Part shown: positions 55,495-63,966 of the stretch, piece after piece
How positions within the stretch are numbered: position 1 is the stretch's first letter
Layout of the letters: the number at the start of each line of letters is the position of its first letter
Assembly (NCBI GenBank): GCA_025352695.1
Contig: JANXSK010000041.1
Span: 29,151-93,150, forward strand
Source of the DNA: Ferruginibacter sp.
GTDB taxonomy: Bacteria; Bacteroidota; Bacteroidia; Chitinophagales; Chitinophagaceae
Direction of reading: 5' to 3'
Length of the DNA: 64,000 bases
Notes under the pieces: model-generated
Told to the model about the DNA's origin: nothing
The model's input: the letters and a program-made list of their open reading frames with translations, nothing else
Database searches by the model: none
Made by a program: the position numbers and the translations under genes

Positions 55495-57210
55495 ATGCCG
55501 CAGGATTCAACCAAGATTAACAACAAAGCCGACATACAAAATACCTACGATGCAATTGTTGTGGGTTCAGGTATCAGCGGAGGCTGGGCAGTAAAAGAAC
55601 TTACTGAAAAAGGATTAAAAGTTTTATTGCTTGAACGTGGTCGTGATATTGAACACGTAAAAGATTACGTAAATGCTAACAAAGAAGCATGGGATTATCC
55701 GCACAGGGGTAAACGTACACAGGAAATGATAAAAGAATATCCTGTGTTAAAAAGAGATTATCCTTTAAATGAAACCAACCTTGATTATTGGGCAAGCGAT
55801 AAAGATAGTCCTTACACGGAGGTAAAGCGTTTTGATTGGTTCCGTGGTTACCACATGGGTGGTCGTTCATTAATGTGGGGCAGACAAAGTTACCGGTTGA
55901 GTGATTTTGATTTTGAAGCCAATCTAAAAGATGGGGTTGCAATAGACTGGCCAGTTCGTTATAATGAAATAGCTCCCTGGTACGATTATGTTGAAAAATT
56001 TGCTGGTATCAGTGGATCAAGAGATGGTCTTGCACAATTACCAGATGGGCAATTTATGCCAGCGATGGATATGACCATTGTAGAAAAGGATGTTGCGGCA
56101 AGAATTAAAACACATTACAAAGGTAAAAGATCAATGATTATTGGGCGTACAGCTAATATCACCGAACCATTGCCAGGAAGAACCAATTGCCAGTATAGAA
56201 ATAAATGCTGGTTGGGTTGCCCGTTTGGCGCTTATTTCAGTACGCAATCCTCTACATTGCCTGCTGCTCAAAAAACAGGTAATCTTACGGTTCGCCCCTG
56301 GAGTATCGTAACAAAAATTTTGTACAATAAAGATAAAAAAAGAGCAACTGGTGTAGAAGTATTGGATGGCGAAAACAATAAAACCTACTTATACAATGCT
56401 AAAATAATTTTCCTGAATGCCTCTACTTTAAATAGTGCCTGGGTATTGATGAATTCTGCCACAGATGTTTGGCAAGGCGGACTTGGAAGCAGCAGCGGTG
56501 AATTAGGTCATAATATTATGGATCATCATTTAGGTGTTGGTGCCGGCGGACATGTAGAAGGCTTTGAAGATAAATATACTTTTGGCCGCAGGGCTAATGG
56601 TATTTACATTCCAAGATACCAGAATTTATTTGGCGACAAACGGGATTACCTGCGTGGCTTTGGTTACCAGGGTGGTGGTACAAGAGAAGGTTATAGCCGT
56701 TCTGCAGAAGAAATTTCTTTAGGGGCAGATTTAAAAGATGCTTTATCAGAACCAGGTTCATGGACAATGAATATTGGTGGCTTTGGCGAAACATTGCCTT
56801 ACCATGAAAACTTTGTAACGCTGGATAAAACTAAAAAAGATAAATGGGGGCTCAATGTTTTATCGATGGATATTGAATACAAAGAGAATGAAAAAAAGAT
56901 GCGTAAAGACATGCTTGCTGATGCCATCGAAATGCTGGAAGCTGCCGGTGTAAAAAATGTAAAAGGCCGTGAAGGTGACGGAACGTTGGGAAGAGGTATT
57001 CATGAAATGGGGTCTGCCCGCATGGGCAAAGATGCAAAAACATCGGTACTCAATAGTCACAATCAACTATGGGATGCAACCAATGTTTTTGTAACCGATG
57101 GCTCATTTATGACATCAGCCGCGTGTGTAAATCCTTCATTAACTTACATGGCATTTACAGCAAGAGCAGCAGATTTTGCTGTAAACGAATTAAAAAAGGG
57201 TAATCTCTAA
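55495..57210 (+). CDS. GMC-family oxidoreductase 2
   Basis: About 571 residues, very close in sequence to copy 1 over its whole length (same RGRDIEHVKDYVNANKEAWD and LGCPFGAYFSTQSS). FAD motif, cysteine cluster CQYRNKCWLGC and catalytic HEMGSARMG are intact. The ATG at 55495 is chosen because it begins MPQDSTKINNKA, which matches the start of copies 3 and 4; ATG 55468 would add nine residues. It lies about 50 bp after copy 1. Probably the product of a recent tandem duplication. Confidence 0.9.
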   Translation: MPQDSTKINNKADIQNTYDAIVVGSGISGGWAVKELTEKGLKVLLLERGRDIEHVKDYVNANKEAWDYPHRGKRTQEMIKEYPVLKRDYPLNETNLDYWASDKDSPYTEVKRFDWFRGYHMGGRSLMWGRQSYRLSDFDFEANLKDGVAIDWPVRYNEIAPWYDYVEKFAGISGSRDGLAQLPDGQFMPAMDMTIVEKDVAARIKTHYKGKRSMIIGRTANITEPLPGRTNCQYRNKCWLGCPFGAYFSTQSSTLPAAQKTGNLTVRPWSIVTKILYNKDKKRATGVEVLDGENNKTYLYNAKIIFLNASTLNSAWVLMNSATDVWQGGLGSSSGELGHNIMDHHLGVGAGGHVEGFEDKYTFGRRANGIYIPRYQNLFGDKRDYLRGFGYQGGGTREGYSRSAEEISLGADLKDALSEPGSWTMNIGGFGETLPYHENFVTLDKTKKDKWGLNVLSMDIEYKENEKKMRKDMLADAIEMLEAAGVKNVKGREGDGTLGRGIHEMGSARMGKDAKTSVLNSHNQLWDATNVFVTDGSFMTSAACVNPSLTYMAFTARAADFAVNELKKGNL

Positions 57211-57221
57211 TTTTTAAAATC

Positions 57222-57281
57222 ATAGTATCTAATTAACAATAATTTATGCCAGGCGATTCAACCCAAATTAATAATAAGGCG
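57222..57281 (+). repeat. Duplicated leader of GMC gene 3 (direct repeat)
   Basis: The 60 bases covering the upstream region and first codons match those at 58972-59031 in 57 of 60 positions by eye. The match includes non-coding DNA before the ATG, so the duplication unit covered the leader as well as the gene. Confidence 0.7.
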
Positions 57282-58958
57282 GTAAAGCAAAACACCTACG
57301 ATGCAATTGTAGTTGGCTCCGGTATAAGTGGAGGCTGGGCTGCAAAAGAATTGTGTGAAAAAGGGTTGAAAACATTGGTATTGGAACGGGGTAGAAATGT
57401 TGAGCACATAAAAGATTATACAGATACAACAAAAGATCCTTGGGAACTAACACATCATGGTGAACATACCCAACAGGATAGGGTTAATAGTCCAACGCAA
57501 AGTAAATGCTATGCCTGGAATGAAGTGTCAAAAAAGTACTTTGTAAACGATCTTGAAAATCCTTACAACCAGGTAAAACCTTTTGATTGGGTACGGGGTA
57601 ATCATGTGGGAGGCAGAAGTTTAACCTGGGGTAGACAGTGTTACCGGTGGAGCGATGTAGATTTTGGAGCTAATGCAAAAGACGGCCATGGCGTTGACTG
57701 GCCAATCCGATATAAAGATATTGCGCCCTGGTACGATTATGTAGAGCCATTTGTTGGTATAAGTGGATCAATTGAGAATTTACCACAGTTGCCCGATGGA
57801 AAATTTCTGCCACCAATGGAAATGAATTGTATTGAAAAACAGGTTGCAGAAAGAATAAAGAAAAACTTTGCGGATGGCAGAAGAATAATCATTGGTCGTT
57901 CGGCCAATCATACAGCAAAAGTTGGTGATCGTGGCCCATGTCAGTATAGAAATAAATGTCATGAAGGTTGCCCTTTTGGTGGTTATTTTAGCAGTAATTC
58001 TGCCACACTTCCTGCCGCAGCAAGAACAGGCAATATGACGCTGCGCCCCTTTTCTGTAGTAGAAGAGGTACTCTATGATAAGGATAAAAAAAGAGCTATT
58101 GGTGTACGTATTCTGGATACAGAAACAATGAAGACGCAAGAATATTATGCTAGGATTATATTTTTAAATGCATCAACTTTAGGAACTACACATATATTAC
58201 TGAATTCTGTTTCGGATGCTTTTCCTCATGGGTTGGGTAATTCAAGTGAACAGGTTGGACATAATTTAATGGATCATCATTATGGCGTAGGGGCATCCGG
58301 CGAATCGGATGATTTTAGTGATCAGTATGTTTTTGGCAGAAGGGCCAATGGTATTTATGTTCCAAGATTTAGAAACATAAACGAAACAACTAAGCAAAAA
58401 GAGTATGTTCGTGGTTTTGGTTACCAGGGTGGTGGTGGCCGTGGAAGAATAAGTATTGAAGACGGATTAGGGGGAGAGTACAAAGACTCCTTAACAGAAC
58501 CTGGTAAATGGACATTTGGCATAGGCAGCTGGGGGGAACATTTGCCTTATTATGAAAATAAAGTAACCCTTAATAAAGATAAAAAAGATAAATGGGGACT
58601 ACCTACTTTAGACATAGATTGTGAGTTTAAAGACAATGAAAAAGCAATGCGGAACGATATGAAAAATAGTGCGGTAGAAATGCTGGAGAAAGCTGGTTTA
58701 AAAAATATTACCAGTTATGACAGTGCTCCAGCCCCGGGTTTTTGCATACATGAAATGGGAACAGCAAGAATGGGGCGTAACCCAAAAACATCTGTGTTGA
58801 ATGGTAACAACCAACTGCATGAGGTAAAAAATGTTTTTATAACTGATGGTTCCTGTATGGCATCAAGTGCCTGTCAGAATCCATCAATTACTTATATGGC
58901 TTTAACTGCAAGAGCCTGCGATTATGCAGTAACTGAGTTAAAAAAAAGGAATCTTTAA
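57246..58958 (+). CDS. GMC-family oxidoreductase 3
   Basis: A 570-residue FAD-dependent dehydrogenase starting MPGDSTQINNKA. It has the same architecture as its neighbours: DAIVVGSGISGGWAAKEL, GGRSLTWGRQCYRWSD, cysteine cluster CQYRNKCHEGCPFGG, and HEMGTARMG with NPSITYMA. It is the most divergent copy in the middle section (residues 60-100 and 290-390), which suggests altered substrate preference. It follows copy 2 after about 35 bp. Confidence 0.9.
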   Translation: MPGDSTQINNKAVKQNTYDAIVVGSGISGGWAAKELCEKGLKTLVLERGRNVEHIKDYTDTTKDPWELTHHGEHTQQDRVNSPTQSKCYAWNEVSKKYFVNDLENPYNQVKPFDWVRGNHVGGRSLTWGRQCYRWSDVDFGANAKDGHGVDWPIRYKDIAPWYDYVEPFVGISGSIENLPQLPDGKFLPPMEMNCIEKQVAERIKKNFADGRRIIIGRSANHTAKVGDRGPCQYRNKCHEGCPFGGYFSSNSATLPAAARTGNMTLRPFSVVEEVLYDKDKKRAIGVRILDTETMKTQEYYARIIFLNASTLGTTHILLNSVSDAFPHGLGNSSEQVGHNLMDHHYGVGASGESDDFSDQYVFGRRANGIYVPRFRNINETTKQKEYVRGFGYQGGGGRGRISIEDGLGGEYKDSLTEPGKWTFGIGSWGEHLPYYENKVTLNKDKKDKWGLPTLDIDCEFKDNEKAMRNDMKNSAVEMLEKAGLKNITSYDSAPAPGFCIHEMGTARMGRNPKTSVLNGNNQLHEVKNVFITDGSCMASSACQNPSITYMALTARACDYAVTELKKRNL

Positions 58959-58971
58959 TTTTATTGAATGA

Positions 58972-59031
58972 TAGTATTTAAGTAACAATAATTTATGCCA
59001 GGCGATTCAACGCAAATTAATAATAAGGCGA
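58972..59031 (+). repeat. Duplicated leader of GMC gene 4 (direct repeat)
   Basis: Second copy of the 60-base leader described at 57222-57281, with the ATG and the MPGDSTQINNKA codons included. Confidence 0.7.
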
Positions 59032-60707
59032 CAACGCAAAATACCTACGATGCAATTGTAGTAGGCTCTGGCATTAGTGGTGGCTGGGCATCAAAAGAAT
59101 TAACGGAAAAGGGATTAAAAGTCTTAATGCTGGAACGTGGGCGTAATTACAAACACATAAAAGATTATGCTACAGCAAGTAAATATCCATGGGATTTTGA
59201 GCATAGGGGTCATACCACCGAAAAACAAAGAGAGCGTTATCCGGCAGTTCATCGTGGTTGGGCTGCAAACGAAGCTGTAATAAATAGTTGGGTTGATGAA
59301 AAGGAATGCCCTTATACTGAGGTAAAGCCCTTTACCTGGTGGCGCAGTTACCAGTTGGGAGGCCGGTCTGTTTTATGGGGTAGGCAGAGCTACCGCTGGA
59401 GTGATATTGATTTTGAAGCAAATGCTAAAGATGGTATTGCCATTGATTGGCCTATTCGATACAAAGACCTTGCACCTTGGTATGATTATGTAGAAAAATT
59501 TGCCGGCATTAGTGGTTCTGCAGAAGGGCTGGCACATTTACCGGATGGTCAATTTTTACCTCCGATGGATTTAAATATTGTGGAGAAGGATGTGGCTGCA
59601 AGAATAAAACAACAGTTTAAAAACCGTCATATGATTATTGGTCGTGTGGCAAATTTAACAGCTCCCTTACAGGCAAGAACGCAATGCCAATATAGAAACC
59701 GTTGTTGGGAAGGTTGTCCGTTTGGAGGTTATTTTAGTACACAATCTTCAACCTTACCAGCTGCAAAGGCAACAGGTAATTTAACCGTCAGGCCTTTTTC
59801 TATTGTAACAAAAATTATTTATGATAAGGATACAAAAAAGGCAACAGGGGTAGAAGTGCTGGATGCAGAAACGAATAAGACGTATGAATTTTATAGTAAA
59901 ATTGTATTTTTAAATGCCTCTACTTTAAACTCGGCCTGGGTGTTAATGAACTCCGCAACGGATGTTTGGAAAGAAGGGTTAGGAAGCAGCAGTGGCGAAC
60001 TTGGGCACAACATTATGGATCACCATTATAATCTTGGAGCCTCAGGTACGGTAGAAGGATATGATGATGTTACTACTTTTGGCAGAAGAGCGAATGGTTT
60101 TTATATCACCAGGTTTGCTAACCTATATGGTGATAAAAGAGATTACCTCCGGGGCTTCGGTTACCAGGGTAGCGCATCAAGACAAGGGTGGAGCAGAGAA
60201 ATTGCTGAACTAAATATTGGAGCTAACTTTAAAGAAGCACTTTCTGAACCTGGCTCGTGGACAATCGGCGCTACTGGTTTTGGAGAAATTCTTCCTTACC
60301 ACGAAAACAAAATTACGCTTGATAAAGCCATTAAAGATAAATGGGGTTTGCCGGTACTTGCTATGGACGCCGAAATAAAAGAGAATGAATATAAAATGCG
60401 CAACGATATTAAGTTAGATTTAGTGGCTATGTTTGAAGCCGCAGGTGTAAAAAATATTACTACCTACGATAAAGGGCACTCAATGGGGCATGGCATTCAC
60501 GAAATGGGTGCAGCCAGAATGGGAAAAGATCCAAAAACTGCTGTTCTTAATAGCCACAACCAACTGTGGGATTGTAAAAATGTTTTTGTTACTGATGGGG
60601 CTTGTATGACTTCATCTGCCTGCCAAAATCCATCGTTAACTTACATGGCATTAACAGCAAGGGCAGCAGATTTTGCTGTTATCGAATTAAAAAAAGGAAA
60701 TTTATAA
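58995..60707 (+). CDS. GMC-family oxidoreductase 4
   Basis: A 570-residue FAD-dependent dehydrogenase starting MPGDSTQINNKA. It carries DAIVVGSGISGGWASKEL, GGRSVLWGRQSYRWSD, CQYRNRCWEGCPFGG and the catalytic HEMGAARMG, followed by NPSLTYMALTARAA. It resembles copies 1 and 2 more than copy 3 in the central region. It lies 22 bp before the small-subunit gene, so it may be the copy most tightly coupled to it. All four copies appear intact. Confidence 0.9.
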   Translation: MPGDSTQINNKATTQNTYDAIVVGSGISGGWASKELTEKGLKVLMLERGRNYKHIKDYATASKYPWDFEHRGHTTEKQRERYPAVHRGWAANEAVINSWVDEKECPYTEVKPFTWWRSYQLGGRSVLWGRQSYRWSDIDFEANAKDGIAIDWPIRYKDLAPWYDYVEKFAGISGSAEGLAHLPDGQFLPPMDLNIVEKDVAARIKQQFKNRHMIIGRVANLTAPLQARTQCQYRNRCWEGCPFGGYFSTQSSTLPAAKATGNLTVRPFSIVTKIIYDKDTKKATGVEVLDAETNKTYEFYSKIVFLNASTLNSAWVLMNSATDVWKEGLGSSSGELGHNIMDHHYNLGASGTVEGYDDVTTFGRRANGFYITRFANLYGDKRDYLRGFGYQGSASRQGWSREIAELNIGANFKEALSEPGSWTIGATGFGEILPYHENKITLDKAIKDKWGLPVLAMDAEIKENEYKMRNDIKLDLVAMFEAAGVKNITTYDKGHSMGHGIHEMGAARMGKDPKTAVLNSHNQLWDCKNVFVTDGACMTSSACQNPSLTYMALTARAADFAVIELKKGNL

Positions 60708-60729
60708 TAATCATATAAAAACTATCAAT

Positions 60730-61293
60730 ATGGAAAGAAGAGAACTATTAAAAATGATTGCAGCCTTAACAGGCGGTGTGTTCATTGGAGGTGAATTACT
60801 CACTAGTTGTAAGTCCGGCTCATCAATTGGCGGTCTGGTATTTAGCGAAGCCGACACTGCATTTTTGGATGAAGTAGCTGAAACTATTTTACCTGCAACC
60901 AAAACACCCGGTGCCAAAGCTGCCAAAGTAGGACAGTTTATGGTTGTAATGGTAAATGATACTTATGAAGATAAGGATCAAAAAATATTTCATGCAGGCA
61001 TTGGCAAATTAGATGAAGCCAGCAAAAAAGCAAACGGAAAATCTTTCTTAGACTCAACTCCTGAGCAAAGAACAGCCTTGCTAACTGCATTGGATAAAGA
61101 AGCAAAAGACTATCAAAAAGCTAAAAAGCCAGAAGACCCAAGTCATTATTTTACCATGATGAAGCAGTTAACCTTGTTTGGTTTCTTTACCTCAAAAGAA
61201 GGTGCAACACAAGCATTGCGCTACATAGCAGTACCTGGTAAATATGATGGGGCTTATCCTTATAAAAAAGGTGATAAAGCTTGGGCAACGTAG
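60730..61293 (+). CDS. Gluconate 2-dehydrogenase subunit 3 family protein (small subunit)
   Basis: A 187-residue protein with an N-terminal double Arg (MERRELLKMIAALTGG) and a lipobox-like LLTSC at Cys27, so it is probably exported and perhaps lipid-anchored. The domain includes FLDEVAETILPATKTPGAKAAKVGQF, the hallmark of this family. In homologous systems it is the chaperone-like small subunit that lets the GMC dehydrogenase be exported and assembled. There is one such gene for four catalytic subunits here. Confidence 0.9.
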   Translation: MERRELLKMIAALTGGVFIGGELLTSCKSGSSIGGLVFSEADTAFLDEVAETILPATKTPGAKAAKVGQFMVVMVNDTYEDKDQKIFHAGIGKLDEASKKANGKSFLDSTPEQRTALLTALDKEAKDYQKAKKPEDPSHYFTMMKQLTLFGFFTSKEGATQALRYIAVPGKYDGAYPYKKGDKAWAT

Positions 61294-61331
61294 TATTTCT
61301 GTTTAAAAATGATTGTATTAATTCAACACCA

Positions 61332-61365
61332 ACATACGCCGTTAACTGCTGCTAACGGCGTATGT
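61332..61365. terminator. Perfect 13-bp hairpin after the small-subunit gene
   Basis: ACATACGCCGTTA and TAACGGCGTATGT pair perfectly around an 8-base loop. It lies between the small subunit and the esterase gene, about 20 bp before the latter's ATG. No T-run follows on the plus strand, so it may protect mRNA ends or modulate downstream expression rather than terminate. Confidence 0.55.
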
Positions 61366-61385
61366 CCAGGAATTTGTAAAATGTT

Positions 61386-62303
61386 ATGAAAAAAATTACC
61401 TTATTCATATTCCTATTATATTTTACGCCATTATTAGTGATGCCACAAACAGTAATACCATTATATAAAAAAGAGATACCGAATAGCAAGCCAGCGAAAG
61501 ACGAAGAAAAATCGGAGCTGTCTAATGGCATACTTATTATCAGCAAAGTTTCAAAACCTACAATAAGTATTTTTCTTCCTCCAAAACAAAAATCTAATGG
61601 CACCGCTGTAATTATTTACCCGGGGGGCGGTTATGGGGTTATTGCTGCCGGTCATGAAGGAGCCGACATTGCAAAAAAATTCAACGAAATGGGAGTGGCT
61701 GCGTTTGTGGTTAAGTACCGCATTCCTAATAGTGAAACAATGATCAATTCAGAAATTGGTCCGCTGCAAGATGCACAACAAGCTATTAAAATTGTGAGGG
61801 AAGGCGCAAAAGAATACAATATCAATCCTAACAGAATCGGAATTATGGGATTTTCAGCAGGAGGTCATTTAGCCGCTACTGCTGGAACACATTTTGAAAA
61901 AGCAGTTATTGCCAATACAAACAATACCAGCCTCAGGCCAGATTTTATGTTGCTGATTTACCCAGTTATAAGTTTTACGGATAGCCTTACTCACATGGGT
62001 TCCCGGGATCAACTGATCGGTAAAAATCCTTCTGCAGAAAAAATAAAAGAATATTCCAATGAGTTGCAGGTAAATAGCAAAACTCCACCTACTTTTTTAA
62101 TTCATGCAAGCGATGATGACGCAGTTAAGCCGCAAAATAGTATTGCATTTTACCTGGCATTAATAAAAAATCATGTGCCTGCCGAAATGCATTTGTATGA
62201 AAGTGGCGGGCATGGTTTTGGAATGCATTTGAAAAATAAAAATGAACAGTGGATGGAGCGATGTAAAAATTGGATGGAAAACAACGGTTGGTTAAACCCA
62301 TAA
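61386..62303 (+). CDS. Secreted alpha/beta hydrolase (acetyl-xylan esterase-like)
   Basis: A 305-residue esterase with signal peptide MKKITLFIFLLYFTPLLVMPQ. YPGGGYGVIAAGHEG is the oxyanion-hole segment, GFSAGGHLAAT holds the nucleophile Ser, HASDDDAV the Asp, and ESGGHGFG the catalytic His. The family removes acetyl or aryl groups from carbohydrates. It fits the glycoside-processing role of the island, acting before or alongside the dehydrogenases in the periplasm. Confidence 0.9.
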   Translation: MKKITLFIFLLYFTPLLVMPQTVIPLYKKEIPNSKPAKDEEKSELSNGILIISKVSKPTISIFLPPKQKSNGTAVIIYPGGGYGVIAAGHEGADIAKKFNEMGVAAFVVKYRIPNSETMINSEIGPLQDAQQAIKIVREGAKEYNINPNRIGIMGFSAGGHLAATAGTHFEKAVIANTNNTSLRPDFMLLIYPVISFTDSLTHMGSRDQLIGKNPSAEKIKEYSNELQVNSKTPPTFLIHASDDDAVKPQNSIAFYLALIKNHVPAEMHLYESGGHGFGMHLKNKNEQWMERCKNWMENNGWLNP

Positions 62304-62339
62304 TGCGTAAATAAAAATAATGGGTCCAGGCTAAAACAA

Positions 62340-62376
62340 CAGCTACAAGGAATATTGTTGCATCGCCCTCTTTTAC
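62340..62376 (+). repeat. Dispersed intergenic repeat, copy B
   Basis: CAGCTA-n11-GTTGCATCGCCCTCTTTTAC matches copy A at 21712-21748 without gaps, with the 3' half nearly identical. It lies in the gap after the esterase gene. Confidence 0.5.
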
Positions 62377-62532
62377 AAAAAAAGCTTTGATGAATTTTTT
62401 TTAAAGCGTAAAAAATCAGCATGTAAAATTCAATCATAAAGTAACTATATTACTTCTTTAAATAAAAACTTTTAATAAATTTTACCTGTACTACTACTTA
62501 AATTAATCCTTTAACATTTAAAAATATCAGTC

Positions 62533-63411
62533 ATGGTTACACGTAGAAAATTTTTACAGCAAAGTTCAATATTGGCAGCTACCTTAATGGTAAATAAAAC
62601 AGCTTTATTCAAGCTGCACAAAGATCTTGGATTGCAACTTTACACCGTAAGGAATGAAATTAAAGATCTTAAAAATAGTCTTCAACAGATAGCGGCAGCC
62701 GGTTATACCAATTTGGAATTATATGGCTACAACAATCGCCAGTTTTTTGGAAACACCGTTCCACAATTTGCGGAATTATTAAAGCAAAACAATCTTAAAA
62801 CAGTAAGTGGTCACTATGGTCTTTCAGATATGTTACATTCACCAGATTATAACTGGGATACCTGGAAATATTTACTGGAAGATGCTACCATTTTGGGAAA
62901 CAAATATGTAACCATTCCCTATTTAGATGACAAGCACAGAACAGCCGATGACTTTAAAAGAGTTGCTGAAAGATTAAATAAAGGAGGCGAATTAAGTAAA
63001 GCAGCGGGAATTACTACCGCCTACCACAACCATAATTTTGAGTTTGAAAAAGCAGGCGATATCACCAAATATGAGATATTGTTGAATAACACAGATCCAA
63101 AACTGGTAAAATTTGAGATGGATTTGTATTGGGTTGCCTATGCGGAACAAAAACCTGCAGATTGGTTTAAAAAATATCCAGGCCGCTTTCCACTGTGGCA
63201 CATTAAAGATATGGAAGCAGCTACCACAGCGGCTCCAAAAGGACAAACCTGTGAAGTAGGCAAGGGTGTTATTGACTGGAAAGCAATTTTTGCAGCACAA
63301 AAAGATGCTGGCCTTGAGTATGCTTTTGTAGAACAGGAACAGTATAGAAGTTCGGTTTTTGAATGTATTAAAACCAGTGCCGATTACATGAAAAAAAATT
63401 TATTGAAATAA
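62533..63411 (+). CDS. Sugar phosphate isomerase/epimerase with Tat-like signal
   Basis: A 292-residue xylose-isomerase-like TIM barrel. The N-terminus VTRRKFLQQSSILAATLM is a twin-arginine-like signal. Barrel and metal-site features are LGLQLYTVRNEI, AAGYTNLELYGYN, TTAYHNHNFEFE, VKFEMDLYWVAY, PLWHIKDMEA and YAFVEQEQY. It is the third such barrel in the island and the second with an export signal, so keto-sugar chemistry in the periplasm is likely. A terminator follows. Confidence 0.88.
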   Translation: MVTRRKFLQQSSILAATLMVNKTALFKLHKDLGLQLYTVRNEIKDLKNSLQQIAAAGYTNLELYGYNNRQFFGNTVPQFAELLKQNNLKTVSGHYGLSDMLHSPDYNWDTWKYLLEDATILGNKYVTIPYLDDKHRTADDFKRVAERLNKGGELSKAAGITTAYHNHNFEFEKAGDITKYEILLNNTDPKLVKFEMDLYWVAYAEQKPADWFKKYPGRFPLWHIKDMEAATTAAPKGQTCEVGKGVIDWKAIFAAQKDAGLEYAFVEQEQYRSSVFECIKTSADYMKKNLLK

Positions 63412-63430
63412 AAGCTGAATAAATATTTTT

Positions 63431-63471
63431 AAAAATGGTTGTATTGGTTTAATACCTTGCAACCATTTTTT
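63431..63471 (+). terminator. Rho-independent terminator closing the sugar island
   Basis: AAAAATGGTTG and CAACCATTTTT form a perfect 11-bp stem, with T-rich 3' flank, 20 bp after the isomerase stop. Confidence 0.8.
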
Positions 63472-63648
63472 GTTGGCTAAACTATGGATACAACTGTATT
63501 GCAATGTGCTATAATGCCCCATTGGTGTATGTAACCAATGTAATGAAGGCTTTACAACTACCAATTAAATAGGGTCTGCTGATTTTCTTTAGACTCCATT
63601 AACTTCAATAGTTTTCAGGACTTTTACTTTAACCAAGTGCAAACAATA

Positions 63649-63966
63649 ATGGCAAAAGCTCATAAAAGCCGTGCATCCAAGCAGGCCTACGTTAGTCCCA
63701 ATCAACCGCCCCTTGTCGGTTTTGAGTCTCCTTTTACAAGACAACTAAATTCCAACAACCGTTGGGTTGTCTTAGCGCATAGGATTCCCTGGGATACGCT
63801 GGTAAATGTTTATCAAAAGCAGTTGAAAAATAGTGAGACAGGAGCAGAAGGCATTAATCCCCGTGTGGTAATTGGCTCATTGATCATAATGGAAAATCCA
63901 CGCAAATTGACCCCTTCCCGCCACGGCAAAGCGACCCCCTTCGGCCATTTCAAATTGACCCCCTGA
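63649..63966 (+). pseudogene. IS5-like transposase N-terminus, interrupted
   Basis: The first 80 or so codons match the N-terminal domain of IS5/IS1182-type transposases (DUF772): FTRQLNSNNRWVVLAHRIPWDTL and GINPRVVIGSLII. After about 63890 the reading frame runs into foreign sequence with repeated ATTGACCCC blocks, so the DDE catalytic domain is missing. The ATG at 63649 (MAKAHKSRAS) is used; GTG 63637 is an alternative. The rest of the gene may lie beyond the inserted element, outside the window. Confidence 0.75.
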
